From positions 248,001-312,000 of the forward strand of contig NZ_JACHIA010000003.1 in assembly GCF_014202995.1 (NCBI RefSeq): DNA of 64,000 nt, given 5' to 3'. Of this stretch, positions 41,251 to 51,512 are shown piece by piece. Source of the stretch: Longimicrobium terrae (GTDB lineage Bacteria > Gemmatimonadota > Gemmatimonadetes > Longimicrobiales > Longimicrobiaceae). Position numbers and translations under genes: made by a program. How positions within the stretch are numbered: the first letter of the stretch is position 1; every line of letters begins with the position of its first letter. Below the pieces are notes generated by a model. That model saw only the letters and a program-made list of their open reading frames with translations, ran no database searches and had not been told where the DNA came from.

Positions 41251-41431
41251 CCCCGGCCGGCGGCCCGCGACGATCCATGACCCCGCCGTCCACCGTCAGC
41301 CCTCCGCCATCCCTTTCTCAGCACCGCGCCTCCGCGCCCGCGTAACGGCGCGGGCGCGCTGGTTGCCGCGCACAGGGGAGACGTGTAGTTTTCCCGCTTT
41401 CCCAGCCTTTACTTTCGATGGAGCGCCGACC

Positions 41432-42373
41432 CTGACTGCCACGCTGGTCAGCACCGACCTTCCCTTTCCGCTGCTCGTGCGCGGCAAGGTCCGCGACGTG
41501 TACGACCTGGGCGACGCGCTGCTGATGGTGGCCACCGACCGGGTGAGCGCGTTCGACGTCGTCATGCCCGATCCGGTCCCCCGGAAGGGCGAGGTGCTCA
41601 CCCTGATCTCCGCCTGGTGGTTCGCCCGCACCGCCGGCCTGGTGCCCAACCACGTCCTCAGCATCGACCCCGACGCCATCGCCGCGCGCTACCCCGCGCT
41701 GGCGCCGCACCGGGAGTCGTGGGCGCGCCGCTCCATGCTGGTCCGCCGGCTGACGCCCTTTCCCGTGGAATGCGTGGTCCGCGGCTACCTGAGCGGCAGC
41801 GCGTGGAAGGAGTACCGCGAAACCGGCACCCTGGCCGGCGAACCGCTCCCCGCCGGGCTGCGCGAAAGCGACCGGCTGGACCCGCCCGTCTTCAGCCCCG
41901 CCACCAAGGCCGAAACCGGCCACGACGAAAACATTCCGCTCAGCCGGATGGCGGAAATCGTGGGCGCGGAGCAGGCGGACCGGCTGCGCGAAGCCTCGCT
42001 GGCGCTGTACGCGCGGGGACGCGACGTGGCGGCGGAGGCGGGAATCATCATCGCGGACACCAAGTTCGAGTTCGGCACGGACACCGACGGCTCCATCCGC
42101 GTGATGGACGAGGTGCTTACGCCGGACTCGTCCCGCTTCTGGCCCGCGGACCGCTACGAGCCCGGCCGCGGCCAGCCGTCGCTGGACAAGCAGCCGCTGC
42201 GCGACTGGCTGGAGGAGCTGGAGCGCGCCGGCGCGTGGAACAAGTCGCCCCCCGGCCCGGCGCTGCCCCCCGAGGTGGTGGCCGAAACGTCGCGCCGCTA
42301 CCAGGACGCCTTCCGCCGCATCACCGGCGTGGCGCTGGACGACTTTCCCCTTACCGACCCCGATCGCACGTGA
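41432..42373 (+). CDS. purC: SAICAR synthase
   Basis: PurC joins aspartate to CAIR in purine synthesis. The product (313 aa) is of the longer, yeast-like class. Features are RGKVRDVYDLGDALLMVATD, AFDVVMPDPVPRKG, VECVVRGYLSGSAWKEY, ADTKFEFG and VMDEVLTPDSSRFW. No ATG, GTG or TTG lies near the conserved start. The best candidate is CTG at 41432, eight bases after GGAG. The frame extends upstream only through repeats. Its stop overlaps the start of pssA. Confidence 0.93.
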   Translation: MTATLVSTDLPFPLLVRGKVRDVYDLGDALLMVATDRVSAFDVVMPDPVPRKGEVLTLISAWWFARTAGLVPNHVLSIDPDAIAARYPALAPHRESWARRSMLVRRLTPFPVECVVRGYLSGSAWKEYRETGTLAGEPLPAGLRESDRLDPPVFSPATKAETGHDENIPLSRMAEIVGAEQADRLREASLALYARGRDVAAEAGIIIADTKFEFGTDTDGSIRVMDEVLTPDSSRFWPADRYEPGRGQPSLDKQPLRDWLEELERAGAWNKSPPGPALPPEVVAETSRRYQDAFRRITGVALDDFPLTDPDRT

Positions 42374-43248
42374 ACGCCCCCCAGCCGACATCCCGGCGCC
42401 GCCGGCTGCGCCGCGGGGTGGTCATCCTCCCCAGCGCCTTTACCCTGGGCAACCTGTTCCTGGGGATCTGGGCCATCATCCATGCCAGCCGCGGGCAGTT
42501 CGCCGAGGCGGGGTGGATGATCGTGGGCGCGGCCATCATGGACCTGCTGGACGGCCGCATCGCCCGCTTCACCGCCACGGGGAGCGCGTTCGGCGAAGAG
42601 CTGGACTCGCTGGTGGACGCCATCAGCTTCGGCGTGGCGCCGGCGCTCATCGCCTACTTCGCCTTTCTGGACACGGGCGGCGAGTGGAGCTGGATCCTCT
42701 CGTTTCTGTACATCGTGGCGGCCGTGTTCCGGCTGGCGCGCTTCAACATCGAACAGGCGGGAACGGCCAAGTCCGCGTTTCACGGACTTCCCTCCCCCAC
42801 GGCCGGCGCGTGCCTGGCGACGTACTACGCCTTTACGCAGACCGCGTTCTGGGAGCGCTTTCTGCCGCACGTTCCCGTTCCGCGCACGGCCGGCTTTCTG
42901 ATGCTGTTCGTGGGCGTGCTGATGGTGAGCAACGTCCTGTACCCGGTGGTGCCGCGCTTCAGCATCCGCACCTGGGGCGGCCGCTTCTCCATCTTCATGA
43001 TGGTGGCGGCGCTGGTGTCGGCATTCACCCATCCGGAGTACTTCTTCTTCCCCTTCTCCATCGTCTACATCACCTGGGGGCTCATCCGTTCGGTCTTTGC
43101 CGGGTTCCAGGACCGGCTGCCGGAGGGCGACCCGCTGGAAGACGAGGACCCGGAGGAGCAGGAAGCGCGGGAACTGGACTACGAAGACATCCGCCTTCGC
43201 CGCGGCATGCGCGACGGGGCACCTTCTGACGGCGAGGGAAGAGCGTGA
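42370..43248 (+). CDS. pssA: CDP-diacylglycerol--serine O-phosphatidyltransferase
   Basis: PssA makes phosphatidylserine, the precursor of phosphatidylethanolamine. The 292-residue membrane protein has the CDP-alcohol phosphatidyltransferase motif in DLLDGRIARFTATG then ELDSLVDAISFG, with the required Asp residues. Several hydrophobic helices follow, and an acidic C-terminal tail. GTG at 42370 overlaps the purC stop; the gene is embedded between purC and purS, also by overlap, so it is tied to purine-gene transcription. No Psd gene is seen here. Confidence 0.94.
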   Translation: MNAPQPTSRRRRLRRGVVILPSAFTLGNLFLGIWAIIHASRGQFAEAGWMIVGAAIMDLLDGRIARFTATGSAFGEELDSLVDAISFGVAPALIAYFAFLDTGGEWSWILSFLYIVAAVFRLARFNIEQAGTAKSAFHGLPSPTAGACLATYYAFTQTAFWERFLPHVPVPRTAGFLMLFVGVLMVSNVLYPVVPRFSIRTWGGRFSIFMMVAALVSAFTHPEYFFFPFSIVYITWGLIRSVFAGFQDRLPEGDPLEDEDPEEQEARELDYEDIRLRRGMRDGAPSDGEGRA

Positions 43249-43504
43249 CGGATTACCGGATCGAGGTTCGGGTGACGCCCCGGCGCGGCATTCTGGACCC
43301 GCAGGGCAAGGCCGTGGGCGGCGCGCTGGCGTCGCTGGGGTTCAGCGGGGTGGACGAGGTGCACGTGGGCCGGCTGATCGTGTTCGGCCTGCAGGCCGGC
43401 AACGAGGCGGAAGCACGCGAGCGGGTGGACGCCATGTGCCGCCAGCTGCTGGCCAACCCGGTGACGGAGGACTTTGCCGTCACCGTGGCGGCGGGGAGCG
43501 CGTC

Positions 43505-43508
<4 letters not shown>
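43245..43508 (+). CDS. purS: Phosphoribosylformylglycinamidine synthase subunit PurS
   Basis: PurS (87 aa) bridges PurL and PurQ in the three-part FGAM synthase. Features are IEVRVTPRRGILDPQGKAV, then VDEVHVGRLIVFGL and MCRQLLANPVTEDF. It starts at GTG 43245, within the pssA stop, and overlaps purQ by four bases. Confidence 0.95.
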
Positions 43509-44200
<692 letters not shown>

Positions 44201-44567
44201 ACGGAAGGGCCGGGTGCGGGATGAACTGAAGTGCCCAGAGGAACTGAAGGGGCAGGCATCGGTTCATTTCGGTGAGCACCGCGCGTCCGCCAGCCAGGAG
44301 CGAATGAATTCGCCGCTGGACAGGCACGAAGTCCGCCTTCGCGGACTGTGGGGGCGGGTGCGGCGCGTGCGGCGGAGTTGGCTTGTCGCAGGCCAGATCC
44401 TTCGTCGGCGCCATGGTTCGGCCACGCGGACAACGCGGTTGGCGCCTCCTCAGGATGACATGGGTGGGGGAGAAGGCCGGTTGCGAGCCCCACGGTACGC
44501 CTCATCCTGGGCACTTGTACCTGGGCACTTCTGTTCCCTGAGCACTTTCCTTTCACGGAGGTGTCGG
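44201..44567. repeat. Repeat-filled gap between purQ and BamE-like gene
   Basis: At 44230-44240 and 44507-44546 are facing AGTGCCCAG/CTGGGCACTT pieces. Between them lies a full family B copy at 44281-44355 and an ATCCTTC...CTCAGGATGAC module at 44396-44461. An AGGAGGTG-like ribosome-binding site for the next gene closes the gap. Confidence 0.78.
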
Positions 44568-45614
44568 ATGACGACCAAGCGATTCTCGCTCAGCCTCGCC
44601 CTGCTGGCGGCCGTGGTGGCCGCGGCGCCGGCACAGGCGCAGGCCGTGATTTCGCGCGGGATGACGGCGGACCAGGTGCGCGCCGCGTTCGGCGCGCCGG
44701 CCACCACGCGCGAGTCCGGCGTGTGGACGTACTGGTACTACCTCAACGGGTGCGCCGTGCGCTGCGGCTCCGACGACGTCGTCTTCTTTCGCGACGACCG
44801 CGTGGTGGCCGCCGTACTCCGCACCCGCCGCCGCACCATCGCCGGGCCCCGCGCGGATGACGCGCTGGAGCAGGCCGGCGGCGCGGACCAGAACGGCGCG
44901 GTCAGCGTTCCCGCAACCGGCGGCCGCGCGGTCGTTGGCGGCGTGCGGGTGGATGGACCGCCCCCCGCGCGCACCGAGGTGATCAACGTGCCCGGCAACG
45001 CGCCGCGGCCGGAAACGGTCATCACCCCCGGCGACGCGCCGACTGCGGCGGAAAGCGGCGTGCGCGCCCGCGAAGCCCGTCCCGGCGAGGCGCCCACGAT
45101 CGTCATCGGCGGCACGGCGGGGCAGAACGCCACGGGCGGCGTATCGGACGGCACCACCGTCTTTCCCCGCGCGCGCGCCACCAACACCGCGCCAGCGGGC
45201 GGCGTGACGACAGCGCCCGCCGGCGAGCCGACTTCCATCGACCGGGCCAACCAGCGCCTGCAGGAAGACCGGGCCAACGAGGAAAGCTCCATCGACCGCG
45301 CCGCCCGCCGCCGCGCGGCGGACCAGGCCAACGAGGAAACCTCCATCGAACGCGCCTCCCGCCGCAACGCGGAAGAGCGCGGCGTGGACCCGGCCGTCGC
45401 CGAGCGCCTGCAGATCATTCAGGCCACGTCGCAGCCCGCGGTCGCCTCGCCCACGGTGGTGCCCACGCCCGCGGTGACTCCGACGACCACCACGCCGGCC
45501 GCGGCCAGTCCCGCGGCGACCGGCACTTCTGGGACGACCGGCAATCCATCGACCGGCGGACGCACGACGACCGCGCCGGCCACGCCCGCGCAGCCGATCA
45601 ACCGTACGCCCTGA
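44568..45614 (+). CDS. Secreted protein with BamE/SmpA-like domain and low-complexity tail
   Basis: The 348-residue protein has a signal peptide ([20 protein letters not shown], cleavage near AQAQ). A short BamE/SmpA-like domain follows: [21 protein letters not shown] then [10 protein letters not shown], with a Cys pair. After residue 95 it becomes Ala/Pro/Thr-rich and disordered, with three near repeats around residues 222-260 ([24 protein letters not shown]). Function is unknown. It stands inside the purine gene region, 35 bases before purL. A GGAGGTG site precedes the ATG. Confidence 0.8.
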   Translation: MTTKRFSLSLALLAAVVAAAPAQAQAVISRGMTADQVRAAFGAPATTRESGVWTYWYYLNGCAVRCGSDDVVFFRDDRVVAAVLRTRRRTIAGPRADDALEQAGGADQNGAVSVPATGGRAVVGGVRVDGPPPARTEVINVPGNAPRPETVITPGDAPTAAESGVRAREARPGEAPTIVIGGTAGQNATGGVSDGTTVFPRARATNTAPAGGVTTAPAGEPTSIDRANQRLQEDRANEESSIDRAARRRAADQANEETSIERASRRNAEERGVDPAVAERLQIIQATSQPAVASPTVVPTPAVTPTTTTPAAASPAATGTSGTTGNPSTGGRTTTAPATPAQPINRTP

Positions 45615-45649
45615 CGCGCAGCCTTACCCAACTCTCGCTGGAGACCGAC

Positions 45650-47968
45650 GTGCCCGTAACGCCCCGCCCCGGAGACCCGGCCATCACCCCCGAACTGGTG
45701 GCCGAGCACGGGATCAGCGAATACGAATACAAGCTGATCCTCGACATCCTGGGCCGCGAGCCCAGCTACACCGAACTGGGCGTGTTCAGCGCGATGTGGT
45801 CGGAGCACTGCGGTTACAAGAACAGCCGCCCCCTCCTTCGCAAGCTGCCCACGACCGCGCCCTGGGTGCTTCAGGGCCCCGGTGAAAACGCCGGCGTCAT
45901 CGACGTGGGCGACGGTCTCGCGGTCGCCTTCAAGATCGAATCGCACAATCATCCCAGCGCCGTGGAGCCGTACCAGGGCGCCGCGACGGGGGTGGGCGGC
46001 ATTCTGCGCGACGTCTTCACCATGGGCGCGCGGCCGATCGCCGTGCTCAATTCGCTGCGCTTCGGCGAGATCGACGGCGCGGAGGGCGACCGGGTGCGCT
46101 ACCTGGTGGGCGGTGTCGTGAAGGGGATCGGCGATTACGGCAACTGCGTCGGCATCCCCACGGTCGGCGGCGAGGTGTACTTCGACGCGGCGTACGAGGG
46201 CAATCCGCTGGTGAACGCCATGGCCATCGGGTTGATGAAGACGGATGAACTGATCCGCGGCGTGGCATCCGGCGTGGGCAATCCCATCATGGCCGTGGGA
46301 TCCAAGACGGGGCGCGACGGCATTCACGGCGCCACCTTCGCCAGCGCGGAGCTGAGCGAGGAGAGCGAGGCCAAGCGCCCGATGGTGCAGGTGGGCGATC
46401 CGTTCACGGAAAAGCTTCTCCTGGAAGCGTCGCTGGAGCTCATCCGCTCCGGCCACATCGTCGGCATTCAGGACATGGGCGCGGCGGGGCTCGTCTCCTC
46501 CAGCACCGAGATGGCGGCGCGCGGCGGCACGGGCGTGGACATCGAGATCACCACCGTCCCCGTCCGCGAGCGCGGCATGACGCCGTACGAGATCCTGCTG
46601 AGCGAAACGCAGGAGCGCATGCTCGTCGTCGCTCACGAAGGGCGTGAAGAGGACGTTCGGGCGATCCTGGGCCGCTGGGATCTGGATGCGGAAGTGATCG
46701 GCCACGTGACGGACACGGGACGCTACGTGATCCGCGAAAACGGTGTCGTGGTCGTCGACATCCCCGGCGAGCCGCTGGTGGACGCCTGCCCCACGTACAC
46801 GCGCGAGGGCGTGGAATCCGCCGAGATCGCCGCGCTGCGTGCGGAGGACGTGCGCGCCATCGCGCCGCGCGCGGAAGAGGCGGACCCCACGTGGACGCTG
46901 CGCGCGCTGCTGGATTCGCCGACCATCGCCAGCAAGCGCTGGGTCTACGAGCAGTACGACAGCACCGTGCGGACGAACACCGTGGTGGGGCCGGGCAGCG
47001 ACGCGGCGGTCCTGCGCCTGCGCGGCACCAACCGCGGCATCGCGGCCACGGTGGACTGCAACAGCCGCTACGTGTATCTGAATCCGCACCGCGGCGGCCA
47101 GATCGCCGTGGCCGAGGCGGCGCGCAATCTGGCGTGCAGCGGCGCCCTGCCCCGCGCGGTGACGGACAACCTGAACTTCGGCAATCCGCTCAAGCCCGAA
47201 GTCTACTATCAGCTCAGCGAGTCGCTGCGCGGCATCGGGGAGGCGTGCACCGCCTTTCAGACGCCCATCACCGGCGGCAACGTGAGCCTGTACAACGAGA
47301 ACCCGCTGGGCGCCATCTACCCCACGCCCACGATCGGGATGGTGGGGGTGATCGACAACATCGACCACGTGATGACGGCGCCGTTCCGCGGCGAGGGCGA
47401 CGCGATCGTCCTTCTCGGCGCCAACACGGATGAGCTGGGCGGGAGCGAGTACCTGAAGGTGGTGCACGGCCGCGTGGCCGGCGACGCGCCCGCGGTGAGC
47501 CTGGACGGCGAGAATGCGCTGCGCACCGCCGTCCTCGCGCTGATCGCGGGCGACATGATCCGCTCGGCGCACGACACCGCGGAAGGCGGCCTGGCCGTGG
47601 CCCTGGCGGAATGCGCCATCGCCAACCCCGCCGCGCCGCTGGGCATGGACGTGGAACTGGATGACGAACTGCCCGGCAACGCGCTGCTCTTTGGCGAGGC
47701 GCAGGGGCGCGTCGTGGTGAGCTGCGCGGCGGACGGGGTGGACGCGGTGCTGGCGCTGGCGGCCGAGCACGGCGTGCCGGCCAAGCGCATCGGCACCGTG
47801 GGCGCGCCGTTCGGCACCTTTGCCATCCGCACCGCGGCGGGAACGGTGGAGGCCGCGGCCGGCGAGCTGGCCGAGATCTACGAGCGCGCCATTCCGCGGC
47901 GGATGGACGGGACTCCGGCGGACGTGGAAACGTCGCTGGAGAGCATGGTGCAGAACGGGATGGAGTAG
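45650..47968 (+). CDS. purL: Phosphoribosylformylglycinamidine synthase subunit PurL
   Basis: PurL is the synthetase subunit of FGAM synthase, using ATP and ammonia from PurQ. The 772-residue protein is the small form, working with PurS. Features are [13 protein letters not shown] at the N terminus, [39 protein letters not shown], and the second-half [17 protein letters not shown] and [14 protein letters not shown]. The start is GTG 45650 with CTGGAG upstream. A large antisense open frame across it is a GC artefact. Confidence 0.97.
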   Translation: MPVTPRPGDPAITPELVAEHGISEYEYKLILDILGREPSYTELGVFSAMWSEHCGYKNSRPLLRKLPTTAPWVLQGPGENAGVIDVGDGLAVAFKIESHNHPSAVEPYQGAATGVGGILRDVFTMGARPIAVLNSLRFGEIDGAEGDRVRYLVGGVVKGIGDYGNCVGIPTVGGEVYFDAAYEGNPLVNAMAIGLMKTDELIRGVASGVGNPIMAVGSKTGRDGIHGATFASAELSEESEAKRPMVQVGDPFTEKLLLEASLELIRSGHIVGIQDMGAAGLVSSSTEMAARGGTGVDIEITTVPVRERGMTPYEILLSETQERMLVVAHEGREEDVRAILGRWDLDAEVIGHVTDTGRYVIRENGVVVVDIPGEPLVDACPTYTREGVESAEIAALRAEDVRAIAPRAEEADPTWTLRALLDSPTIASKRWVYEQYDSTVRTNTVVGPGSDAAVLRLRGTNRGIAATVDCNSRYVYLNPHRGGQIAVAEAARNLACSGALPRAVTDNLNFGNPLKPEVYYQLSESLRGIGEACTAFQTPITGGNVSLYNENPLGAIYPTPTIGMVGVIDNIDHVMTAPFRGEGDAIVLLGANTDELGGSEYLKVVHGRVAGDAPAVSLDGENALRTAVLALIAGDMIRSAHDTAEGGLAVALAECAIANPAAPLGMDVELDDELPGNALLFGEAQGRVVVSCAADGVDAVLALAAEHGVPAKRIGTVGAPFGTFAIRTAAGTVEAAAGELAEIYERAIPRRMDGTPADVETSLESMVQNGME

Positions 47969-48568
47969 GGGGCTTCTCAACCGTGCAGATAGGCGCACGG
48001 AGAGGGGAGAACGGCAACTCATCTCGTTCCGGAGGGTGTGGCGCGGCGGAGAGGGCCCCCTCCCCCCAGCCCCCTCCACCCGCTCCGCGGGAGAGGGGGA
48101 GCCGTTCGGGGCGGTGGCGGGTTCGGTGCGCGGCTGCTGCGATCGCCCGGCGGTTGAAACCGCGCCTCGAACGACACGAAGTCCGCCTGCGCGGACTGGG
48201 CGGGCAGCGTTTTCGCGGGTCCATGCGGTTGAAGCCCCGAACCGGACGCGCGAGCGGCCGGTGCCGGAGGTTCCCGCTGTTTGAGCGGCGGATTCATTCG
48301 CTCAGGAGGCTTCGCTCACGCGACGAATTCCGCCTCACACGCCGAAACATCCGCCACGCCCAACCCTCCCCCAGTCTTTTTTGGGGGAGGATGGGCCGGT
48401 GGGGCCGGACCGGGTGGGGGCCGCCGTGAAAGCCGGCCAGCCGCGCCGAATACCGTCTGGCGCGTTAACACGCCGCACCACGAACGCCGCCCGGGGTACG
48501 GGCACTCTCCGGAACACGGCCGCGCACCTCGCGCCGTGCCGTCCGCAAAAAGCACCGAGAAGAAGCCG
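47969..48568. repeat. Repeat-filled gap between purL and purF
   Basis: The 600-base gap contains family D at 47981-48110, the family B hairpin at 48154-48201, and the family A block at 48224-48424. The latter includes the perfect ACCCTCCCCCA/TGGGGGAGG hairpin at about 48362-48390. These appear in the same order as at 10.1-10.5 kb. No gene is seen. purF may have its own promoter in the last 140 bases, but I could not assign one. Confidence 0.8.
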
Positions 48569-49960
48569 ATGTGTGGAATCGTCGCGGTATCCGGGAACTC
48601 CGAGGCCGCTCAGCTCTGCTTTCTGGGCCTGTACTCCCTTCAGCACCGCGGGCAGGAAGCCGCGGGCATCGCATCGTTCGACCGCGCCACCGGCCAGAGC
48701 CACCGCGTGCGCAAGCCCGGCCTGGTGTCCGACGCCATCCAGGCCAAGGACATCGCCGAACTCCCCGGCGACGTGGCGGTGGCGCACATCCGCTACTCCA
48801 CGGCGGGCGGCGCGGGGCTCAAGAACGCGCAGCCCATCCGCGAAAGCTACCGCGGCGGCCCCATCGCCCTGGTGCACAACGGCAACCTCACCAACGCCAA
48901 CCTCCTCCGCGACCAGCTCTTCAACCAGGGCGCGCTGTTCCAGAGCACCATCGACAGCGAAGCGATCGTCCACCTGATCGCCCGTTCCCGCGGCGCCACC
49001 CCCGACGAGCAGATCACCGAGGCGCTGTCGCAGCTGGAGGGCGCGTACTGCGTGCTCATCACCGTGGGCGACACGCTGTATGCGGCGCGCGATCCGTACG
49101 GCTACCGCCCGCTGGTGATCGGCGCGCTCCCCGGCGGCGGGCTCATGCTGGCCAGCGAGACGTGCGCGCTGGACATCGCGGGCGCGCGCTACGTGCGCGA
49201 CGTGGAGCCGGGCGAGTTCATCCGCATCCGCGGCGGCGAGATTGAAACGGTGAGCCGGCTACCGCAGATGGTGGCCGAGTCGCAGCCCTGCATCTTTGAA
49301 CTCGTCTACTTCGCCCGGCCGGACACGCAGCTGTGGGGCTACACGGTGGACCGCGCGCGGCGTGCCTTTGGGCGGCGGCTGGCGCAGGAGCAGGGGGCGC
49401 CAGGCGACATCGTCATCTCCGTTCCCGACAGCGCCAACTCGGCCGCGGTGGGATACAGCGAGCAGAGCGGCATCCCGTTCGAGCTGGGGTTGATTCGCAA
49501 TCACTACGTGGGGCGCACCTTCATCACCCCCACGCAGGCCGGGCGCGACTTCAAGGTGCGGATGAAGTTCAGCCCCGTGCGCGAGGTGCTGAGCGGCAAG
49601 CGCGTGGTGGTGGTGGACGACTCGCTGGTGCGCGGAACCACCAGCCGCGCGCTGGTGAACATGCTGCGCGAGGCGGGCGCCACGCAGGTGCACCTGCGCC
49701 TGGCCTCGCCGCCGGTGCGCTGGCCCTGCTTCTACGGCATCGACATGCCCACCCGCGAGGAGCTGATCGCCTCCGACAAGACGGTGGAGGAGATCCGCGC
49801 CTTTCTGGGCGTGGACTCGCTGGGCTACCTGTCGCCGGACGGGATGCTGGAGTGCGTGGCGGACGAGGGCGAAACGTACTGCACCGCCTGCTTCACGGGC
49901 GACTACCGCGCCCCACTGGTGGACGCGCAGCAAGGCTTCGCGATGAGCAGCCACTGCTGA
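48569..49960 (+). CDS. purF: Amidophosphoribosyltransferase
   Basis: PurF makes phosphoribosylamine, the first committed step of purine synthesis. The 463-residue protein has Cys2 as the N-terminal nucleophile (MCGIVAVSG, no propeptide), QHRGQEAAGI, HIRYSTAGGAGLKNAQP and the PRPP-binding VVVVDDSLVRGTTS. The ATG at 48569 is fixed by the need to expose Cys2. The C-terminal Cys residues resemble the Fe-S-type enzyme, though this is uncertain. A terminator follows. Confidence 0.97.
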   Translation: MCGIVAVSGNSEAAQLCFLGLYSLQHRGQEAAGIASFDRATGQSHRVRKPGLVSDAIQAKDIAELPGDVAVAHIRYSTAGGAGLKNAQPIRESYRGGPIALVHNGNLTNANLLRDQLFNQGALFQSTIDSEAIVHLIARSRGATPDEQITEALSQLEGAYCVLITVGDTLYAARDPYGYRPLVIGALPGGGLMLASETCALDIAGARYVRDVEPGEFIRIRGGEIETVSRLPQMVAESQPCIFELVYFARPDTQLWGYTVDRARRAFGRRLAQEQGAPGDIVISVPDSANSAAVGYSEQSGIPFELGLIRNHYVGRTFITPTQAGRDFKVRMKFSPVREVLSGKRVVVVDDSLVRGTTSRALVNMLREAGATQVHLRLASPPVRWPCFYGIDMPTREELIASDKTVEEIRAFLGVDSLGYLSPDGMLECVADEGETYCTACFTGDYRAPLVDAQQGFAMSSHC

Positions 49961-49983
49961 GCGGGCCGTCGCGACGAAGTCCT

Positions 49984-50017
49984 GAACAGCCGCCCCCATC
50001 GGGCGGCTGTTCTGTTT
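49984..50017 (+). terminator. purF terminator
   Basis: GAACAGCCGCCC / GGGCGGCTGTTC arms around CCATC, then TGTTT. Confidence 0.85.
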
Positions 50018-50024
50018 CCGGCCG

Positions 50025-50052
50025 TTGTTTTTCGATGGAAAAAGCATATACT
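50025..50052 (+). promoter_or_regulatory. Promoter of the NTase/winged-helix pair
   Basis: TTGTTT (50025-50030) and TATACT (50047-50052), 16-base spacer. The ATG follows after seven bases, predicting a leaderless mRNA. Direct repeats TTCGATGGA (50031) and TTCGATCCA (50052), 21 bases apart, flank the -10 and may be an operator. Confidence 0.68.
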
Positions 50053-50059
50053 TCGATCC

Positions 50060-50599
50060 ATGAATCGAACTGACCTGGAAATCGCGCTCGAGCGGCTGGG
50101 CGGCCGGTGCCCGGACGATTGCGAAATCGTACTCGCCGGCGGATCGGCGCTGGTCCTGGGCGGCTACATCGACCGTGGCACCAGCGACGGCGACGTGATT
50201 CACGCGGACCCGCGCCTCGCCGATCTCAAGCGCCACATCGCCGCCGTCGCCGAGGAACTGGATCTTGCGCCTGGATGGCTGAACGACGGCGTGAAAGCGT
50301 GGGCCGGCGTGCTGCCGCCCGACTTCCGGGACCGGCTGGAGGACGTGGGTACCTTTGGAAGGCTGCGCGTGCGGCGGCTGGGCCGGCTGGACCTGCTGGT
50401 CATGAAGTTCTTGTCCCTCCGAGCCGTGGACCTGGACGACCTGGATGAACTCGGGCCGACCGCGGAGGAAGTCGCCTTCGTGCGGGGCCAGATGGGGCGG
50501 ATCGCCGCGCTCTTTCCGGACCGCGCGCTGCGAATGTCGCTGTACCTGGATCAGGGTGAGACCGCGGGTCTCCCCGATCCGCAATCACCGGATCGATGA
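50060..50599 (+). CDS. DUF6036-like nucleotidyltransferase-fold protein
   Basis: This 179-residue protein has a minimal nucleotidyltransferase pattern: IVLAGGSALVLGGYIDR then GTSDGDVI, matching the GG...DxD core of pol-beta-type NTases, and LDLLVMKFLSLR later. It resembles the DUF6036/AbiEii-type group, some of which are toxins that modify tRNA or proteins. It overlaps the next gene by ATGA, so the two act together. Whether it is a toxin is inference. It lies in accessory DNA just after purF. Confidence 0.75.
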   Translation: MNRTDLEIALERLGGRCPDDCEIVLAGGSALVLGGYIDRGTSDGDVIHADPRLADLKRHIAAVAEELDLAPGWLNDGVKAWAGVLPPDFRDRLEDVGTFGRLRVRRLGRLDLLVMKFLSLRAVDLDDLDELGPTAEEVAFVRGQMGRIAALFPDRALRMSLYLDQGETAGLPDPQSPDR

Positions 50600-51351
50600 G
50601 CAGTTCGATGTACGAATCGCGCGACAGGCTCTCCTCCCAGTGGGCACGGATCGGCGGCGGATTCTCGGTCGCTCCCGCGGCGGAGCCGGTGGATGTGGAG
50701 CGTCTGGTGGCGGAATCCGCGCAGGCGGCCGCGCAGGACCATCGTCTCTTCTTCGTGAGCGCGACGTGGATCGGCGTGCACCATCACCTGGTGAACGCAC
50801 GGCGGCTGGGGCGCGAGCTGGAAACGCTGTCCGGACTGGCTTCGGCGGCCGCCGGCGCGATGCTGTCCGTGGCGAATCTCGTGGGCCAGACGCCGCGGCT
50901 GGAAGCGGCCATGCGCAATTGCACTCCGCTGGCCGAGCCGCGTCCGCTGTTTGACCGCATCGAGCGAAACGCGGTGCTCCGGGACGCGGCGCGGGACGAA
51001 TCGCACCCGGCGTTCGTGCGATGGGGATTGTGGAACACGGACGTGACGCTCAAGACGGACGCGGTGCGGCCGGTGCGGTGGATTCTGGCGCACTGCCCCG
51101 AGCTTCGCGTGCGCGCGCTGCTGGGCGCGGGGCTGGATGCGGAGATCGTCCGCGCCGTGCTGGATGAGCCGCGGACAATTGCCGCCATCGCCCGGGCGAC
51201 CGGCGCCACGTACGCGTCCGCGCACGAGGCGGCGGCGCGGCTCGAGGCGCGGGGCATTCTGGACGCGCCCGCCACCGGGCGCGGCGTGGCGCTCTCGCCG
51301 CTGATCCGTTCCTGGCTGGAGGTGTTCCCCGGCGCGCTCATGCCGGCCTGA
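50596..51351 (+). CDS. Partner protein with C-terminal winged-helix domain
   Basis: I do not recognise a family for this 251-residue protein. Residues 1-180 are helical, with FFVSATWIGVHHHLVNARRL and a run of small residues at AAAGAMLSVANLVGQ. Residues about 190-240 (LDEPRTIAAIARATGATY, then AAARLEARGIL) form a likely winged helix-turn-helix. It could repress its own promoter and neutralise the NTase, as in type II or IV toxin-antitoxin pairs, but this is untested. It starts within the stop of the NTase gene. Confidence 0.68.
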   Translation: MSSSMYESRDRLSSQWARIGGGFSVAPAAEPVDVERLVAESAQAAAQDHRLFFVSATWIGVHHHLVNARRLGRELETLSGLASAAAGAMLSVANLVGQTPRLEAAMRNCTPLAEPRPLFDRIERNAVLRDAARDESHPAFVRWGLWNTDVTLKTDAVRPVRWILAHCPELRVRALLGAGLDAEIVRAVLDEPRTIAAIARATGATYASAHEAAARLEARGILDAPATGRGVALSPLIRSWLEVFPGALMPA

Positions 51352-51512
51352 TCCGGGGGAACGGGCCCGTCATCCAAACCCTTACACCGGATGAGAACCC
51401 CGCCGACTTGCTCCACTCCGCCGCGCGGGCTACTCTCCCCACGCGCGCGACGCGTGGCGGCGTGCACGGTTTTCACAGATGATCAACTCGGCCCTGCGCC
51501 GATGGAGGCTGC

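Noticed and set aside
41251-41431. Purine riboswitch before purC
   Set aside because: I could not find the conserved junction sequences of purine or PRPP riboswitches. The leader is mostly repeat remnants.
45419-48079. 886-codon open frame on the minus strand
   Set aside because: It is antisense to the clearly conserved purL gene. Its translation is His/Arg/Gln-rich with no domain, as expected for the complement of a GC-rich coding region.
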